Of a stretch of DNA of 64,000 bases, positions 1 through 11,208 are shown piece after piece. The position numbers were made by a program, and so were the translations under genes. Every line of letters begins with the position of its first letter. Positions within the stretch are counted from its first letter, which is position 1. Source of the DNA: Adiantum capillus-veneris (lineage: Eukaryota > Streptophyta > Polypodiopsida > Polypodiales > Pteridaceae); assembly GCA_014529385.2 (NCBI GenBank), contig CM043970.1:47581779-47645778 (forward strand), read 5' to 3'. Under the pieces are notes generated by a model. That model ran no database searches and was not told where the DNA came from. It was given only the letters and a program-made list of their open reading frames with translations.

Positions 1-2
1 CA

Positions 3-514
3 CTTGTGGAGAATCAGAGTGGCAAGAAGCTTAAATGCTTACGCACTGACAATGGTGGAGAGTATGTTTCAAAGGCCTTTCAGGAATTTTGTGAGTCAAA
101 AGGTGTAAAACGTGAACTTACTGCTCCTTACAATCCTCCACAAAATGGTGCTGCTGAGAGGATGAATAGGACCATACAAGAGAAGGTCAGAAGTATGTTG
201 TCTAATGCACAGCTGCCAAATGGGTTTTTGGCTGAAGCTGTATCAACAGCTGTTCATCTTGTAAATAGATCTCCTAGCAAGGTTTTGTAGAAGGATTCAG
301 TGCCAGAGATGGTATGGTCAGGCAAAATGCCCTCATACAAGCATCTCAGAGTCTTTGGCTGTGAGGCATATACTCACGTTCCAAAGGAATTGAGGAATAA
401 ACTTGAGCCAAAGAGTAGAAAGTGCATCTTTCTAGGCTATGGTAATTCTGGTGAGATGGGGTACAGACTTTGGGATCCTGAATCCAGAAAGGTTGTCCGC
501 AGCAATGATGTTCA
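3..514 (+). pseudogene. Copia integrase fragment (outer element)
   Basis: Frame 3 encodes the R-T-D-N-G-G-E-Y motif holding the second catalytic Asp, then A-E-R-M-N-R-T with the catalytic Glu, and the post-core stretch (V-F-G-C-E-A-Y, F-L-G-Y-G) typical of Ty1/copia integrase. A TAG stop at 288-290 replaces the Asp codon present at the matching place in the inner element. Coding stops at 514, inside the S-N-D-V-H motif, where the inner element inserted. It continues in phase at 6047. The first catalytic Asp lies upstream of the window. Confidence 0.9.
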
Positions 515-733
515 TGTTGGGATTAAAGCCCAAGTGGCCTCTTATGCGGATATGGCCGGCCGCCCGCCTAACTCACTTACCTCTGACTCTTTGTATATAC
601 TAACATATTCTTTGTGAATACTAAGGATTTGGGAGATAACCCTTCTAACAGATCTCTGCGTACTGTACTGTGTAAGCTCACTGTGTGTGTGTGTGAGAGA
701 GAGAGTCGACCCACGCTCCGCTCCGCGACTTCA
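515..733 (+). repeat. 5' LTR of inner copia element
   Basis: 219 bp, starts TGTTGGG and ends CTTCA. Contains a TATA-like gtatatac (about 593-600) and a short (TG)n(AG)n tract near the 3' end. Immediately followed by the primer binding site. Confidence 0.95.
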
Positions 734-735
734 AT

Positions 736-748
736 TGGTATCAGAGCC
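736..748 (+). promoter_or_regulatory. Primer binding site (initiator Met tRNA type)
   Basis: tggtatcagagcc lies 2 nt after the 5' LTR. This matches the standard plant PBS complementary to the 3' end of initiator Met tRNA. It primes minus-strand cDNA synthesis. Confidence 0.93.
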
Positions 749-1775
749 TTGGTTCAGTGCGGATTTGCGCAATCGCGCGCGCGCGCACTTTTCCGGCAGA
801 TTCTGGATCCGGAGTTCGAAAATTCACACTCGGCGTTCCGGGAGCGTTTCCAGCAGGCGACCTGGAGTTTTACCCCCCTTTCGAAGCCGTTTATGCCCTC
901 AGAATTTCGTTCTGAGCACTACAGCAGAAGATAGATTTCAGCCGCAAAGAAATCCGTCTTGTGTAGATTGGCAAGCAGGAGGTGGTCGACATCAATATCG
1001 ACATCGACATACATCACTTATTCGTCTTCAGAGCATCATCTATAGACCAGGTACACATATATATCATCAGATATATATATTGCAGTCTGCATTGCTACTT
1101 CTTGTGCTTGCCAGGTTCCAGGGGAGGTGTGGCCATACGACGGCTTGACACCACTGGCATGTATTGCAGATTGATGTACTGTGATTGTGGGTCTGCTAGT
1201 TGTGAGTCACGCTAGCAGACAGACCGCCGCAGCGGTCATAGGACAATGATTGGTCTATTATAGGATGTATGCTAGTTCTGGGCAGTTTGCTGAGCCATCT
1301 GAGAGGGTCGTGTGTGAGGTTTTTTGAAGCCAAGCACTGGGGGCTGGGTTACCCAGTGTGAGGTGGATTAGGTTGCTGGAGTTCCCCTCTACACGCATCC
1401 TCTTCGGCGACTTTTATCCCTTAGGATGTATGACTTTGTGTAGACACTGGATTGCATCTTATGCGTCAGGCCGTTGAGGCATTGTTCAGGGTTCAGTCTT
1501 GAGACAGATACAGGTTCTGTCATCGCCCAGAGAGGAGACAATGTATGCTTACAGGATTTGTCACTGGTCAGCTATTTATGATTGTTTCTTGAGCTATCTT
1601 TTGGTTCCCAGAGCTCAGTTTACAGGGGAGACTCTGTCAAAAATTTTCAAAAATACTGACAGTTCCTGAGGAGAGGTGTTCAGCTTGTTGATTATAGCTT
1701 GTTTACTGTGTACAGAGGCCAGTTTACAGGGGAAACTCTGCCGGATTTTTCTCAGGAGTAAACAGTTTGGCAGAT
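749..1775 (+). other. Untranslated leader of inner copia element
   Basis: About 1 kb between PBS and gag ATG with no convincing coding frame. It holds a perfect 9-bp stem (gtctgctag 1191-1199 and ctagcagac 1212-1220) with a 12-nt loop. It also holds two copies of cagtttacaggggaRactctg, at about 1617 and 1721. The hairpin could act in RNA dimerisation or packaging; that is speculation. Confidence 0.6.
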
Positions 1776-4700
1776 ATGACTTCTTCTCAAAGTGAGACTC
1801 TTTACAACATAAAGAAGCTGGATGGCACAAACTTTCCATTCTGGAAGAAGCAGATTTGGTAGGTTTTGGTGCAGAAAAAACAAGTGAAGCCACTGAAGCT
1901 CAAAGGGGAGAGACCAGAAGGTATGGCTGAAGATGAGTGGGAAGAGCTTGACGAGTTAGCTTGTTCCACAATCATGCTGACACTGGCAGAAAATGTTTAC
2001 TTCAACGTAGCAGAAGAGACTACAGCGTATGGCGTATGGCAAAAGCTATGTGATATGTACGAGAAACAAAGTGCTGCTTCTCAGATTTACTGGCTCAAGA
2101 AATTGGTGGATTTGAAGATGAAGGAAGGGACAGCCATGTCAAATTATCTGAATGAATTTCACTCAATTTTCAGCCAGTTAACAGCACAGGAGATAGTCTT
2201 TCCAGATTCAGTGAAGGCTATGTTTCTCTTAATCACTTTGCCAGACAGTTGGGATACTTTTCGTACAGCGTTAAGTAATTCTGTCGCGCCAGAAGGTCTT
2301 ACAAGTGCCAATGTAGAAGGCAGCTTGCTCACAGAGGAAGTGAACAGGAAGAACATTGACAAAGGCAAAGGCAATAGCGCTTTGGTCGTTCGAGGGAGAC
2401 AACAGTTTAAAGAGAAGAAGGGTAAGAAGGCACAAAACCGAAGTAAGTCTCGTGATTCGAAGTCAAAGGATGACATAGAATGCTACCATTGTGGCAAGAA
2501 GGGTCACATGAAGCGAGACTGTACGAAGTGGAAACAAGAAAAAGGCAAAACAAAGAGTTATGAGCAAGATGAAAAGAAGAGTTCAGTGAAGATTGAAGAG
2601 GTGAATGTCACAGGATCTGGTTCAGACAGTGATTCTGGTATAGCAGCTGGTGACATCTTCCTTACAAGCAATCTTGATTCTGTTTTCTTGACTGCAGAGG
2701 ATGGACATGCTATGAGTGATTGGATTATCGACTCAGGGGCATCTTTACATGTTTCTCCGCACAAAGAGTGGTTTACATCATATGTGGCTACTAAAGACTA
2801 TGTCAGACTTGGCAATGAGCAGGTTTGTGACATACTTGGAGTGGGAGATGTGCAGTTGAAGTTTCAGAATGGCTCTTCTTTATGGCTCAAGAATGTCAGA
2901 CATGTTCCAGCAATCCGAAAGAGCTTGATTAGTACAGGGAAGTTGGATGATGCGGGTTATGTGACAGTTTTTGGGAACAGCGCTTGGAAGATCTCCAAAG
3001 GTTCGATGACTGTAGCACATGGCAGCAAGTCAGGAACTCTGTACACTTTACATGTTTCAGAGGTTAAAAACCATGTAATTAATGTGATTGAGCAGCCAAG
3101 TGTGTCACTGTGGCATCGTAGGTTGGGACATATGTCAAAAAGAGGAATGGAAATACTTTCTCATTATGGTTATTTGCCTGGCTTTTCATTTCAAGATTTC
3201 GAGTTTTGTGAGCATTGTGTTTATGGTAAGCAAACACAGGAACCGCACAGATCAAAGAGGAATCGTAGGGACGAACGGTTAGCTCTTGTACACAGTGACC
3301 TATGCGGACCAATGCCTAGTTTGTCACTAGGGGGAGCAGCGTACTTTTGTACATTCATAGATGACTATTCTCGCAAAGTATGGGTTTACTTCTTGAAGCA
3401 CAAGGATGAGGTGCTCAAGGTCTTTAAGACATTCTTGCAGCTGGTGGAGAATCAGAGTGGTCAGAAGCTGAAGTGCTTGAGAACTGACAATGGTGGAGAG
3501 TACGTTTCCAAAGCTTTTCAAGACTTTTGTGAAGCAAAAGGGATTAAGCGGGAACTTACTGCACCATATAATCCTTCACAGAATGGGGTTGCAGAACGTA
3601 TGAATAGGACCATACAAGAGAAGGTCAGAAGCATGTTGTCAAATGCTGAGTTGCCTAATGGATTTTGGGCGGAAGCAGTGGCTACAGCAGTCCATTTGAT
3701 CAACAGGTCTCCTAGTAGGGTTCTGGATAAGAGTGCAGTGGCCGAGATGCTATGGACAGGCAAGGCACCTTCGTATAAGCATCTCAGAGTCTTTGGTTGT
3801 GAAGCTTATAGCCATATTCCTAAGGAGTTCAGAAATAAGTTAGAACCAAAGAGCAAGAAGTGTATATTTCTTGGCTACGGAGCATCGGGCGAGATGGGTT
3901 ACCGGCTTTGGGATCCTGAGTCTAGAAAGCTTATTCGTAGCAATGATGTGCATTTCAATGAAGCCAAGTTTCACGCTAAGCCAGAGAAGACAAAGGAGAT
4001 CAGAAGAGTTGTCTTCAGGGAAGATGGACCTAGTGCTAGCACATCAAGACAGCATGGTCAGGCTCAGGAACAGCCTATAGTGGCTAGAGAGGCAGAATCA
4101 GTTGTGGTGAGACGTTCTGAGCGTGTCTCCAAACCACCTGATCGTTATGTGCCATCTCTAAATTATGTCATGCTCACAGATTGCGGAGAACAATCTTGTT
4201 ACAAGGAAGCATTACAAGTGGTTGACTCGAAAAAATGGCAGTTGGCCATGCAGTCAGAGATGACAGCTCTGCATAAAAACCAGACATGGAAGTTGGTTAA
4301 ATTACCACAGGGAAAAAAGGCTCTACCTTGTAAATGGGTTTACAGGTATAAGATCACCGCTCATGATAGTCAGCCAAAGTACAAAGCAAGGCTTGTTGCC
4401 AAGGGCTTTAAGCAAGAACAAGGCATTGACTTTGATGAAGTCTTCTCTCCAGTGGTCAAGATGACTACATTGAGATGCTTTCTTGCATTGGTTGCTATAT
4501 TGGATTTGGTGTTGCACCAAATGGATGTCAAGACAGCGTTCCTGCATGGTGATTTAGATGTGGAAATTTACATGCAGCAGCCAGAAGGGTTTGTTGAGAA
4601 AGGCATGGAACATTTGGTATGCCAGTTGTTAAAGAGTCTTTATGGCTTAAAACAATCACCGAGGGCATGGTACCATAAGTTCCACCAGTTTATGCTTTCT

Positions 4701-5741
4701 CAAGGCTACAAACGTAGTGAGTTCGATCACTGTCTATATACAAAGAAGGCTAAGGATGGCAGTTGGTTGATCCTTATTTTGTATGTGGATGACATGTTGA
4801 TTGCTGGCAAACACTTGGAAGAAATTTCAGCTTTGAAGTCAAAGATGGCAAAATCATTTGACATGAAAGACATGGGTGAGGCAAGTCATATACTTGGTAT
4901 GCGCATTGAGAGAGACAGATCAAAGAAGTTGATTTGGTTATCTCAAACAGAGTATATTGACAAGGTTTTGCAACGTTTCAATATGGAGAAGGGAAAGGCA
5001 TTGAGTGTTCCATTGCCACCATATGTGAAACTTAGCAAACAAGATTGTCCTGTGTCTGAGGAAGAAAAGGCTGAAATGGATAAGATTCCATATGCGTCTG
5101 CAGTGGGTAGTTTGATGTATGCAATGATTGCTACACGTCCGGATATTGCATTTGCAGTGGGAGTGGTTAGCAGATATATGTCAAATCCCGGCAAGAAACA
5201 TTGGGAGGCAGTGAAAGGTATCATGAGATACTTAAAACATACAAAGAGTATGCGCATATGCTATGGTAGTCAGGATTTGAGTGTCAGAGGATACACTGAC
5301 TCAGATTATGCAGGAGACTTGGATAAGAGGAGATCTACATCAGGCTATGTCTTTACATTGGCTGGAGGTGCCATATCATGGCGATCTCGATTACAAGATT
5401 GTGTTACGCAGTCTACTACAGAAGCTGAGTATGTTGCAGCAAATGAGGCATGCAAAGAAGCTATTTGGCTTGGTAGATTGGTTGCAGACTTGGGAATCAA
5501 TGCAGATATGCCAAAGTTATATTGTGATAGTCAAAGTGCTATACAATTGGCAAAGAATCCAGTGTTCCATTCGAAGACTAAGCATATCGATGTGAAGTAT
5601 CACTTCATTAGGGAAGTACTTGAAGACAAGCAGATACAACTGCTGAAGATCCACACCAAGGACAATCCTGCTGATCTACTCACAAAGGGACTTCCAGGAG
5701 AGGGCTTTGTGCATTGTCGTGAGTTATTGGGCATTGGATAG
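1776..5741 (+). CDS. Copia Gag-Pol polyprotein with one internal stop
   Basis: The ATG at 1776 starts a gag frame (L-Y-N-I-K-K-L-D-G-T-N-F motif). TAG at 1860-1862 stops it after 28 codons, and the same frame is then open to 5741. Domains in order, numbered from the codon at 1866: UBN2-type Gag; zinc knuckle CYHCGKKGHMKRDC near residue 206; aspartic protease D-S-G-A near 289; integrase HHCC, then catalytic Asp 478, Asp 541 and Glu 577 (DD35E spacing); RT with YVDD at 973-976; RNase H with D-S-D near 1145, Glu near 1186 and C-D-S near 1221. The order protease-integrase-RT is diagnostic for Ty1/copia. It would need stop read-through or reversion of one base to be autonomous; otherwise it is well preserved. 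Confidence 0.95.
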
Positions 5742-5814
5742 ATGGCAGCCATGTAAATCTTTGTACATTTATGTTCATAGATTTACAGTTACTTAAAGTG
5801 CCACATTGGACTTT

Positions 5815-5825
5815 AAGTGGGAGGT
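5815..5825 (+). promoter_or_regulatory. Polypurine tract of inner copia element
   Basis: aagtgggaggt directly abuts the 3' LTR. The outer element has the equivalent tract at 7934-7944. It primes plus-strand DNA synthesis. Confidence 0.85.
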
Positions 5826-6046
5826 TGTTGGGATTAAAGCCCAAGTGGCCTCTTATGCGGATATGGCCGGCCGCCCGCCTAACTCACTTACCTCTGACTC
5901 TTTGTATATACTAACATATTCTTTGTGAATACTAAGGATTTGGGAGATAACCCTTCTAACAGATCTCTGCGTACTGTACTGTGTAAGCTCACTGTGTGTG
6001 TGTGTGTGAGAGAGAGAGTCAACCCACGCTCCGCTCCGCGACTTCA
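5826..6046 (+). repeat. 3' LTR of inner copia element
   Basis: 221 bp. Identical to 515-733 apart from one extra TG unit and one G-to-A change. Followed by the second copy of the GTTCA duplication. Confidence 0.95.
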
Positions 6047-7855
6047 GTTCACTTTAATGAATCCAAATATCATTCTAAACCAGAGAGGGTTGAGGAGATT
6101 AGAAGAGTTGTCTTCCAAGAAGATGGACCTGCACGTGCAAGACAAAATGTCAGGGCTCAAGAGGAGCAAGGACAGGATAGAGTGGAACCACAGGTTGTGG
6201 CTGAGCCTGAGCCACCTATTGTGCATAGATCTGGACGTGTCACGCGACCTCCTTATAGGTTTGTTCCATCTATGAACTATGTCATGTTGACTGATTGCAA
6301 TGAGCCTTCATGTTACAAGGAAGCAGTGCAAATGAAGGACTCCAGGAATTGGCAATTGGCCATGCAGTCAGAGATGACAGCTCTGCATAAAAACGAGACA
6401 TGGAAGCTAGTTAAATTACCACAGGGCAAAAAGGCTCTACCTTGTAAATGGGTTTACAGGTATAAGATCACCGCTCATGATAGTCAGCCAAAGTACAAAG
6501 CAAGGCTTGTTGCCAAGGGCTTTAAGCAAGAACAAGGCATTGACTTTGATGAAGTCTTCTCTCTGGTGGTCAAGATGACTACATTGAGATGCTTTCTTGC
6601 ATTGGTTGCCATATTAGATTTGGTGTTGCACCAAATGGATGTCAAGACAACGTTCTTTCATGGTGATTTAGATGTGGAAATTTACATGCAGCAGCCAGAA
6701 GGGTTTGTTGAGAAAGGCAAGGAAGATTGGGTATGCCAGTTGTTAAAGAGTCTTTATGGCTTAAAACAATCACCGAGGGCATGGTACCATAAATTCCACA
6801 AGTTTATGCTTTCTCAAGGCTACAAATGTAGTGAGTTCGATCACTGTCTATATACAAAGAAGGCTAAGGATGGCAGTTGGCTGATCCTTATTTTGTATGT
6901 GGATGACATGTTGATTGCTGGCAAGCACTTGGAAGAAATTTCAGCTTTGAAGTCAAAGATGGCAAAATCGTTTGACATGAAAGACATGGGTGAGGCAAGT
7001 CATATACTTGGTATGCGCATTGAGAGAGACAGATCAAAGAAGTTGATTTGGTTATCTCAAACAGAGTATGTTGATAAGGTTTTGCAACGTTTCAATATGG
7101 AGAAGGGAAAGGCACTGAGTGTTCCATTGCCACCATATGTGAAACTTAGGAAACAAGATTGTCCAGTGTCTGAGGAAGAACAGGCTGAAATGGATAAGAT
7201 TCCATATGCGTCTGCAGTGGGTAGTTTGATGTATGCAATGATTTCTACTCGCCTAGACATTGCATTTGCAGTGGGAGTAGTAAGTCGATACATGTCAAAC
7301 CCAGGCAAGAAACATTGGGAGGCAGTGAAAGGAATATTGAGATACCTGAAAGCTACAAAGAGTATGCGTATATGCTATGGGAGTCAGGAGCTAAGTGTAA
7401 AGGGTTTTACAGACTCAGATTATGCAGGTGACTTAGACAATCGAAGGTCTACGTCAGGGTATGTCTTTACATTGGCTGGTGGAGCAGTATCATGGCGTTC
7501 TAGATTACAAGATTGTGTTACTCAGTCTACTACAGAGGCTGAATATGTTGCAGCATCAGAGGCATGCAAAGAATCAATTTGGCTTAATCGACTAGTAACA
7601 GATTTGGGAATCAAAGAAGAGATGCGTGTGTTATATTGTGATAGTCAAAGTGCTATACAATTGGCTCGCAATCCAGTTTATCACTCAAAGACAAAGCATG
7701 TGGATGTGAAGTATCATTTCATCAGGGAAATGCTCGAGGATAAGCAACTTCAGCTTGTCAAAGTTCACACCACAGAAAATCCTGCTGATCTACTTACAAA
7801 AGGACTTCCCTCAGAGAGCTTTGCACATTTTCGCAAGAAGTTAGGTGTAGGGTAG
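6047..7855 (+). pseudogene. Copia RT-RNase H (outer element, 3' coding part)
   Basis: The frame resumes the outer integrase/RT linker right after the inner 3' LTR and stays open to TAG 7853-7855. It encodes RT (K-A-R-L-V-A-K-G-F, YVDD) and RNase H (T-D-S-D-Y-A-G-D, T-E-A-E-Y-V-A, C-D-S-Q-S-A), ending in the usual A-D-L-L-T-K-G. Compared with the inner copy, several conserved residues are changed: P to L in the F-S-P-V-V motif, T-A-F-L-H to T-T-F-F-H, and R-P-D to R-L-D. The open frame extends upstream into the inner LTR from a GTG codon; there is no ATG there, so a chimeric LTR-RT protein is not supported. Confidence 0.93.
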
Positions 7856-7944
7856 TACATCACTTCTCTACATCTCTTGTATATTAGCTTGTATAGTAGC
7901 TTCTCTCACACTTAAAGTACCACATTGGACTTTAGGTGGGAGGT

Positions 7945-8136
7945 TGTTGGGGTATAAAGCCCAATGTGGTCGCCCAGGTAAGTGGGCGGGCCGCCAGGTA
8001 TGTACACATATTCATTTGTAAAAACCTAATAAGAACTCACTATGCTCTACACATTACAGTAGAGCGAGTTCACCCTATCGTCGTGCTCTTCTTCTCGCAC
8101 TCTCTCTCGCGTCGCACTTCCGCTCGTACTCCTTCA
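7945..8136 (+). repeat. 3' LTR of outer copia element
   Basis: Starts TGTTGGGG after the polypurine tract and ends about CCTTCA. Its 5' end resembles the inner LTR, while the rest has diverged. The right end is estimated, because the matching 5' LTR is outside the window. Confidence 0.7.
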
Positions 8137-8683
8137 ATATCTATTGCAAATGAAAACACACTACAATGTACACTTTTGTTCATTTGCAGTTCAATATGTA
8201 TTTTTGCAAAAGCATGCGCTTCTAAAATTGTTATGTTACTAGTATACATAAAATAGTGGGTCATTACATTCCGTACAAAATCCACATGAGGGGGGATGGC
8301 TCATTACGAGAACGTCCGTATCTTGTCCGTATGTAGGGGGATATGTTAGCAAGTAAGATACCGTACATAGGGGGGTTTCTCTAATTTTGATGCACGCAGG
8401 TGACATCCCCCCATTACTAATAGTGAATCCCCCGGGTCTCTTCCCCAATGTTTGTTTCCTTATGCTTTGAGCATTCAGATGATGTTCTTGGTTGTGTTAA
8501 GTATGGAGCTTGATTTACCCCTTGTAATTTTTAGTATTAAATACGCACATTTGTAAGTCCCCCCATTATGATGAGAAGCCATCGCACACAAAAAAAGTAC
8601 TTGTCAGAAAAGAAAAATTCACGCATCAAAATATTCCTTTTTGCCAAAATACTATGGTCGGACAGTGGCCAAAAAGTGATCCG
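8137..8683 (+). other. Intergenic, no recognised feature
   Basis: AT-rich with several short C or G runs. I see no coding frame or element end here. Confidence 0.5.
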
Positions 8684-8850
8684 GGTTGGTGTCCATGCCG
8701 CGTTGGTGCACGATGTGGGTTGGTGCCCATGCCGCGTTGTTGCACGATGCCGTGTTGGTGGGCGATGCAGGTTGGTGCCCATGCCGCATTATTGCACGAT
8801 ACTGTGTTGATGCACGATTCCGGGTTGGTGCCCAAAGAGGGTTGTTGCCC
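8684..8850 (+). repeat. GC-rich minisatellite
   Basis: Degenerate tandem units of about 30-32 bp alternate ggttggtgcccatgccgc with gttgttgcacgatgc-like halves. There are about five copies. Open frames across it on both strands are products of the repetition. Confidence 0.75.
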
Positions 8851-9106
8851 TGAACTGAATAATTGATTATGAATGAGAAAACCTTTATACAAAGGCTCTG
8901 TTGGTGAAGAGAAAAAATCATGTTGTTGCAAGTCGGTCGTGATTAGTTGTTAGGTCTAATAAGTAGGCTATTTTCAGTAGAAGTTGTCTACAAAAAGGCT
9001 GTCTTGGTGATGTTTGAAAATATTACTGTTAGAAGGCACTTTTTATCCATCTACATACACAAGCATAGGAAGCTTACTTGAACCCCAATTTCTTTCGCCC
9101 CTTGAC

Positions 9107-9530
9107 TCAAAAAAATTAGCAGTCTCTTTTGTATCAAGGGTTTGAATTAAAAAAAAAAAACGATCACCATCATGTGGGTTTTCATGGAGAATTTAAGGCA
9201 TTTTATATACTAAACCAAGAAAATATTAAAACTCATTGACCTCATATGACCATACTTTTCCTACAAAAAAATTGACCATGTCTCCTTTGTACCAAGGACA
9301 CTTTTGTCGGATAAGAAAAACGGCCACCCTCATGCGGGATTCCATAGGGAGTTTATAGAATTTGAGACACTTGGTTGACACTTCACACTGTCCATTGATC
9401 TCATGAGCATACATTTTATAAAACCATTTGACGAGTCACTTTTGTATGAGGGGACACTACTTCCAAAAATTATGTAGCCACCCTCTTTTGGGCTTGCCCA
9501 GGGAATATAAGACAAGAAAGTGCAATGTAA
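9107..9530 (+). repeat. Three degenerate tandem repeats of about 155 bp
   Basis: The landmark ttRgc/cSRgtcWcYtttgtaYcaRgg recurs near 9115, 9271 and 9426. Each copy is followed by acgRYcaccMtcatgYgg-like sequence and an AT-rich stretch. The copies are strongly diverged. Confidence 0.5.
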
Positions 9531-10337
9531 GATTTGTATTGTTGATGTAATCAAATGATGATAGAAAATAGGGTTAGAGGTCATAAGAAAACATGTAAGC
9601 AAGTCTTTTGTTCGTGAATGTCAGTTTTCACATGTTAGCTCGCTCATCCAAAAATTTCATAGTGTTTAGAAGGTGTACAAAAGCTTACACCATCCTGGAA
9701 GGTGAGATGCATGTTATTTAGCTAGGTTCAAATCAAACCAAAAGCTTATAGATTTTAAACTAGACCAAAACCTAGTAGTTGATGGTTATTGGAGTCCAAC
9801 ATGATGGTCTTGTACTACATCCAAGTCATAATTTGATTGCAGACCTTCGGTATAGGCCTATGAAAGAAATATGGCTATGGCACAAACAAGATTGTTGTAT
9901 CACACTCAATGATATTAGAATAGAAAAAAATGTATGGATTATAAATAAAGGTAAAAAGAACTTCTAACGCAGGAGATAGTGGGGATCATTCATGTGGAAT
10001 GGAAGATATGAAAGTATACTTGGTATCCACTTGGCGGCATCATCACAACTGTCAATGCTAGAACTAGCAATTGTTATCATTAGCTACATTTTCAACTCCT
10101 AATCTCCTAGGAACAACCTCCATGATGATCCCAAGATCATCCATATGTAAGCATCAACAACCTGCACTCCCTCTCTATGGCATAGTTTCACATCAAGGAC
10201 AAAGTGAAAGTAGTGTATGGCCACTCTTAGCCACCCATATTCGAAAAGAATGAAAATATATCAACCACAACCATGCACCTGCTAAAAATAATATCCCCAA
10301 AACCATAATTTGAGCATCATAGAACAATTAAGCGGAC
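9531..10337 (+). other. Intergenic, no recognised feature
   Basis: AT-rich, with no supported coding frame, RNA gene or element terminus. Confidence 0.5.
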
Positions 10338-10481
10338 TTTGGTTCTTGTGGGGAGTATGCATGGTGGAGTTTATGTCTTGTGACTGCATCTATAATCATT
10401 TGTGTTGCATTTGGTTTCCATGGGGAGTATTCATGGTGGAGTTTATCTCTTGTGAATGCATGTATACTCATTTGTGTTGCA
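10338..10481 (+). repeat. 72-bp tandem duplication
   Basis: Two adjacent 72-bp copies (10338-10409 and 10410-10481) run from tttggtt to tgtgttgca with few mismatches. Confidence 0.85.
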
Positions 10482-10754
10482 TCGTGATGTGTCAATCATA
10501 AATGTTCCAAATCGGGTGAGATTGCTTGGGTATGTGATCTTAGTGCATCGAGACACCCCTTTAAGAATCTACATGATCTAGGTATGATGGCTAACTTTGC
10601 TACATCCGAATGTCAAGAGCTCCAGTACGGAATGGACATACTGAATGACCCTTGGACTTTTAAGCTAGCTTGATTGAGTTTTGTAAATCTAAACATGGGA
10701 AATTACTCTTCTTTCAAGATGGGCTTATGTCAAAAATTGTTGATGCTGTGTTTT

Positions 10755-10927
10755 CCAAGCAGAGTATAAGGTATGGTACCTTGTTGAAGCATTATAAAGA
10801 AACTACTTTTGAGGAGGACTCGGGCCTTTAAATAAGTGTAGAGGGGTCTCTCTCTAGGTTTCTACCTTGTGAAAAACCCAAGCAGAGTCCTAGGTCTTGT
10901 ACCCTGTTGAAGAAATATAAAGAAACA
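10755..10927 (+). repeat. Pair of 50-bp direct repeats next to the LARD insertion
   Basis: 10755-10804 and 10878-10927 share ccaagcagagt, a tacc-ttgaag core and ataaagaaac. The second copy ends 12 bp before the LTR element that starts at 10940. Confidence 0.7.
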
Positions 10928-10939
10928 CTAAGGTACTGG

Positions 10940-11082
10940 TGGCATGCCAAGGGCGATGCCTGGTGGTCAAGGACCACGCCCAAGGGGCCGGTTGCAAGTG
11001 TGGATAGGGAATGAGGCCCAAGGGGCTATTTAAAGGGAGGTTGTGAGGTTCATTCCTAGGCAGTCCCACCCAGGGCTTTACA
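10940..11082 (+). repeat. 5' LTR of the LARD-like element
   Basis: 143 bp, TGGCATGCC...GGCTTTACA, with a TATA-like ctatttaaaggg in the 3' half. Confidence 0.87.
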
Positions 11083-11083
11083 C

Positions 11084-11095
11084 TGGTATCAGAGC
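11084..11095 (+). promoter_or_regulatory. Primer binding site (initiator Met tRNA type)
   Basis: tggtatcagagc begins 1 nt after the 5' LTR. Confidence 0.88.
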
Positions 11096-11131
11096 TCAAG
11101 GGGGAGAGCCAGGGAGGAGGGGAGGAAGCAT

Positions 11132-11201
<70 letters not shown>
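11132..11201 (+). repeat. (CT)35 microsatellite in LARD leader
   Basis: An uninterrupted CT run about 50 bp after the 5' LTR. Open frames through it encode only Leu-Ser or Arg-Glu repeats. Confidence 0.97.

Positions 11202-11208
<7 letters not shown>

Larger units (their letters stand above)
515..6046 (+). mobile_element. Nearly intact Ty1/copia retrotransposon (inner, nested)
   Basis: This is a full-length element with TG...CA LTRs (515-733 and 5826-6046), an initiator-Met-tRNA-type primer binding site, a leader of about 1 kb, one gag-pol frame and a polypurine tract. A perfect 5-bp target duplication GTTCA flanks it (510-514 and 6047-6051). The two LTRs differ by one substitution (G/A near the 3' end) and one TG repeat unit in my comparison, so insertion was recent. 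The only coding lesion I found is one premature stop near the start of gag. It inserted into the integrase/RT linker of a relative. Confidence 0.96.
1..8136 (+). mobile_element. Outer Ty1/copia retrotransposon, 5' part beyond window, interrupted by a related copia element
   Basis: This copia element has two pieces, 1-514 and 6047-8136. They rejoin in the same reading frame once the insertion 515-6046 and one copy of the 5-bp duplication are removed. The left piece carries the C-terminal half of the integrase core, and the right piece carries RT, RNase H, a polypurine tract (ttaggtgggaggt) and the 3' LTR. The 5' LTR, gag and protease lie left of the window. An in-frame TAG at 288-290 and substitutions in RT show it is dead. 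It belongs to the same family as the element that interrupts it. Confidence 0.9.

Noticed and set aside
5996-6300. LTR-RT fusion protein starting inside the inner copia 3' LTR
   Set aside because: The frame is open only because no stop happens to occur; there is no ATG in the LTR part, just a GTG in the TG repeat.
8626-8931. Minus-strand frames over the minisatellite
   Set aside because: Repeat-derived His/Asn-rich translation in three frames at once, typical of tandem repeats without stops.
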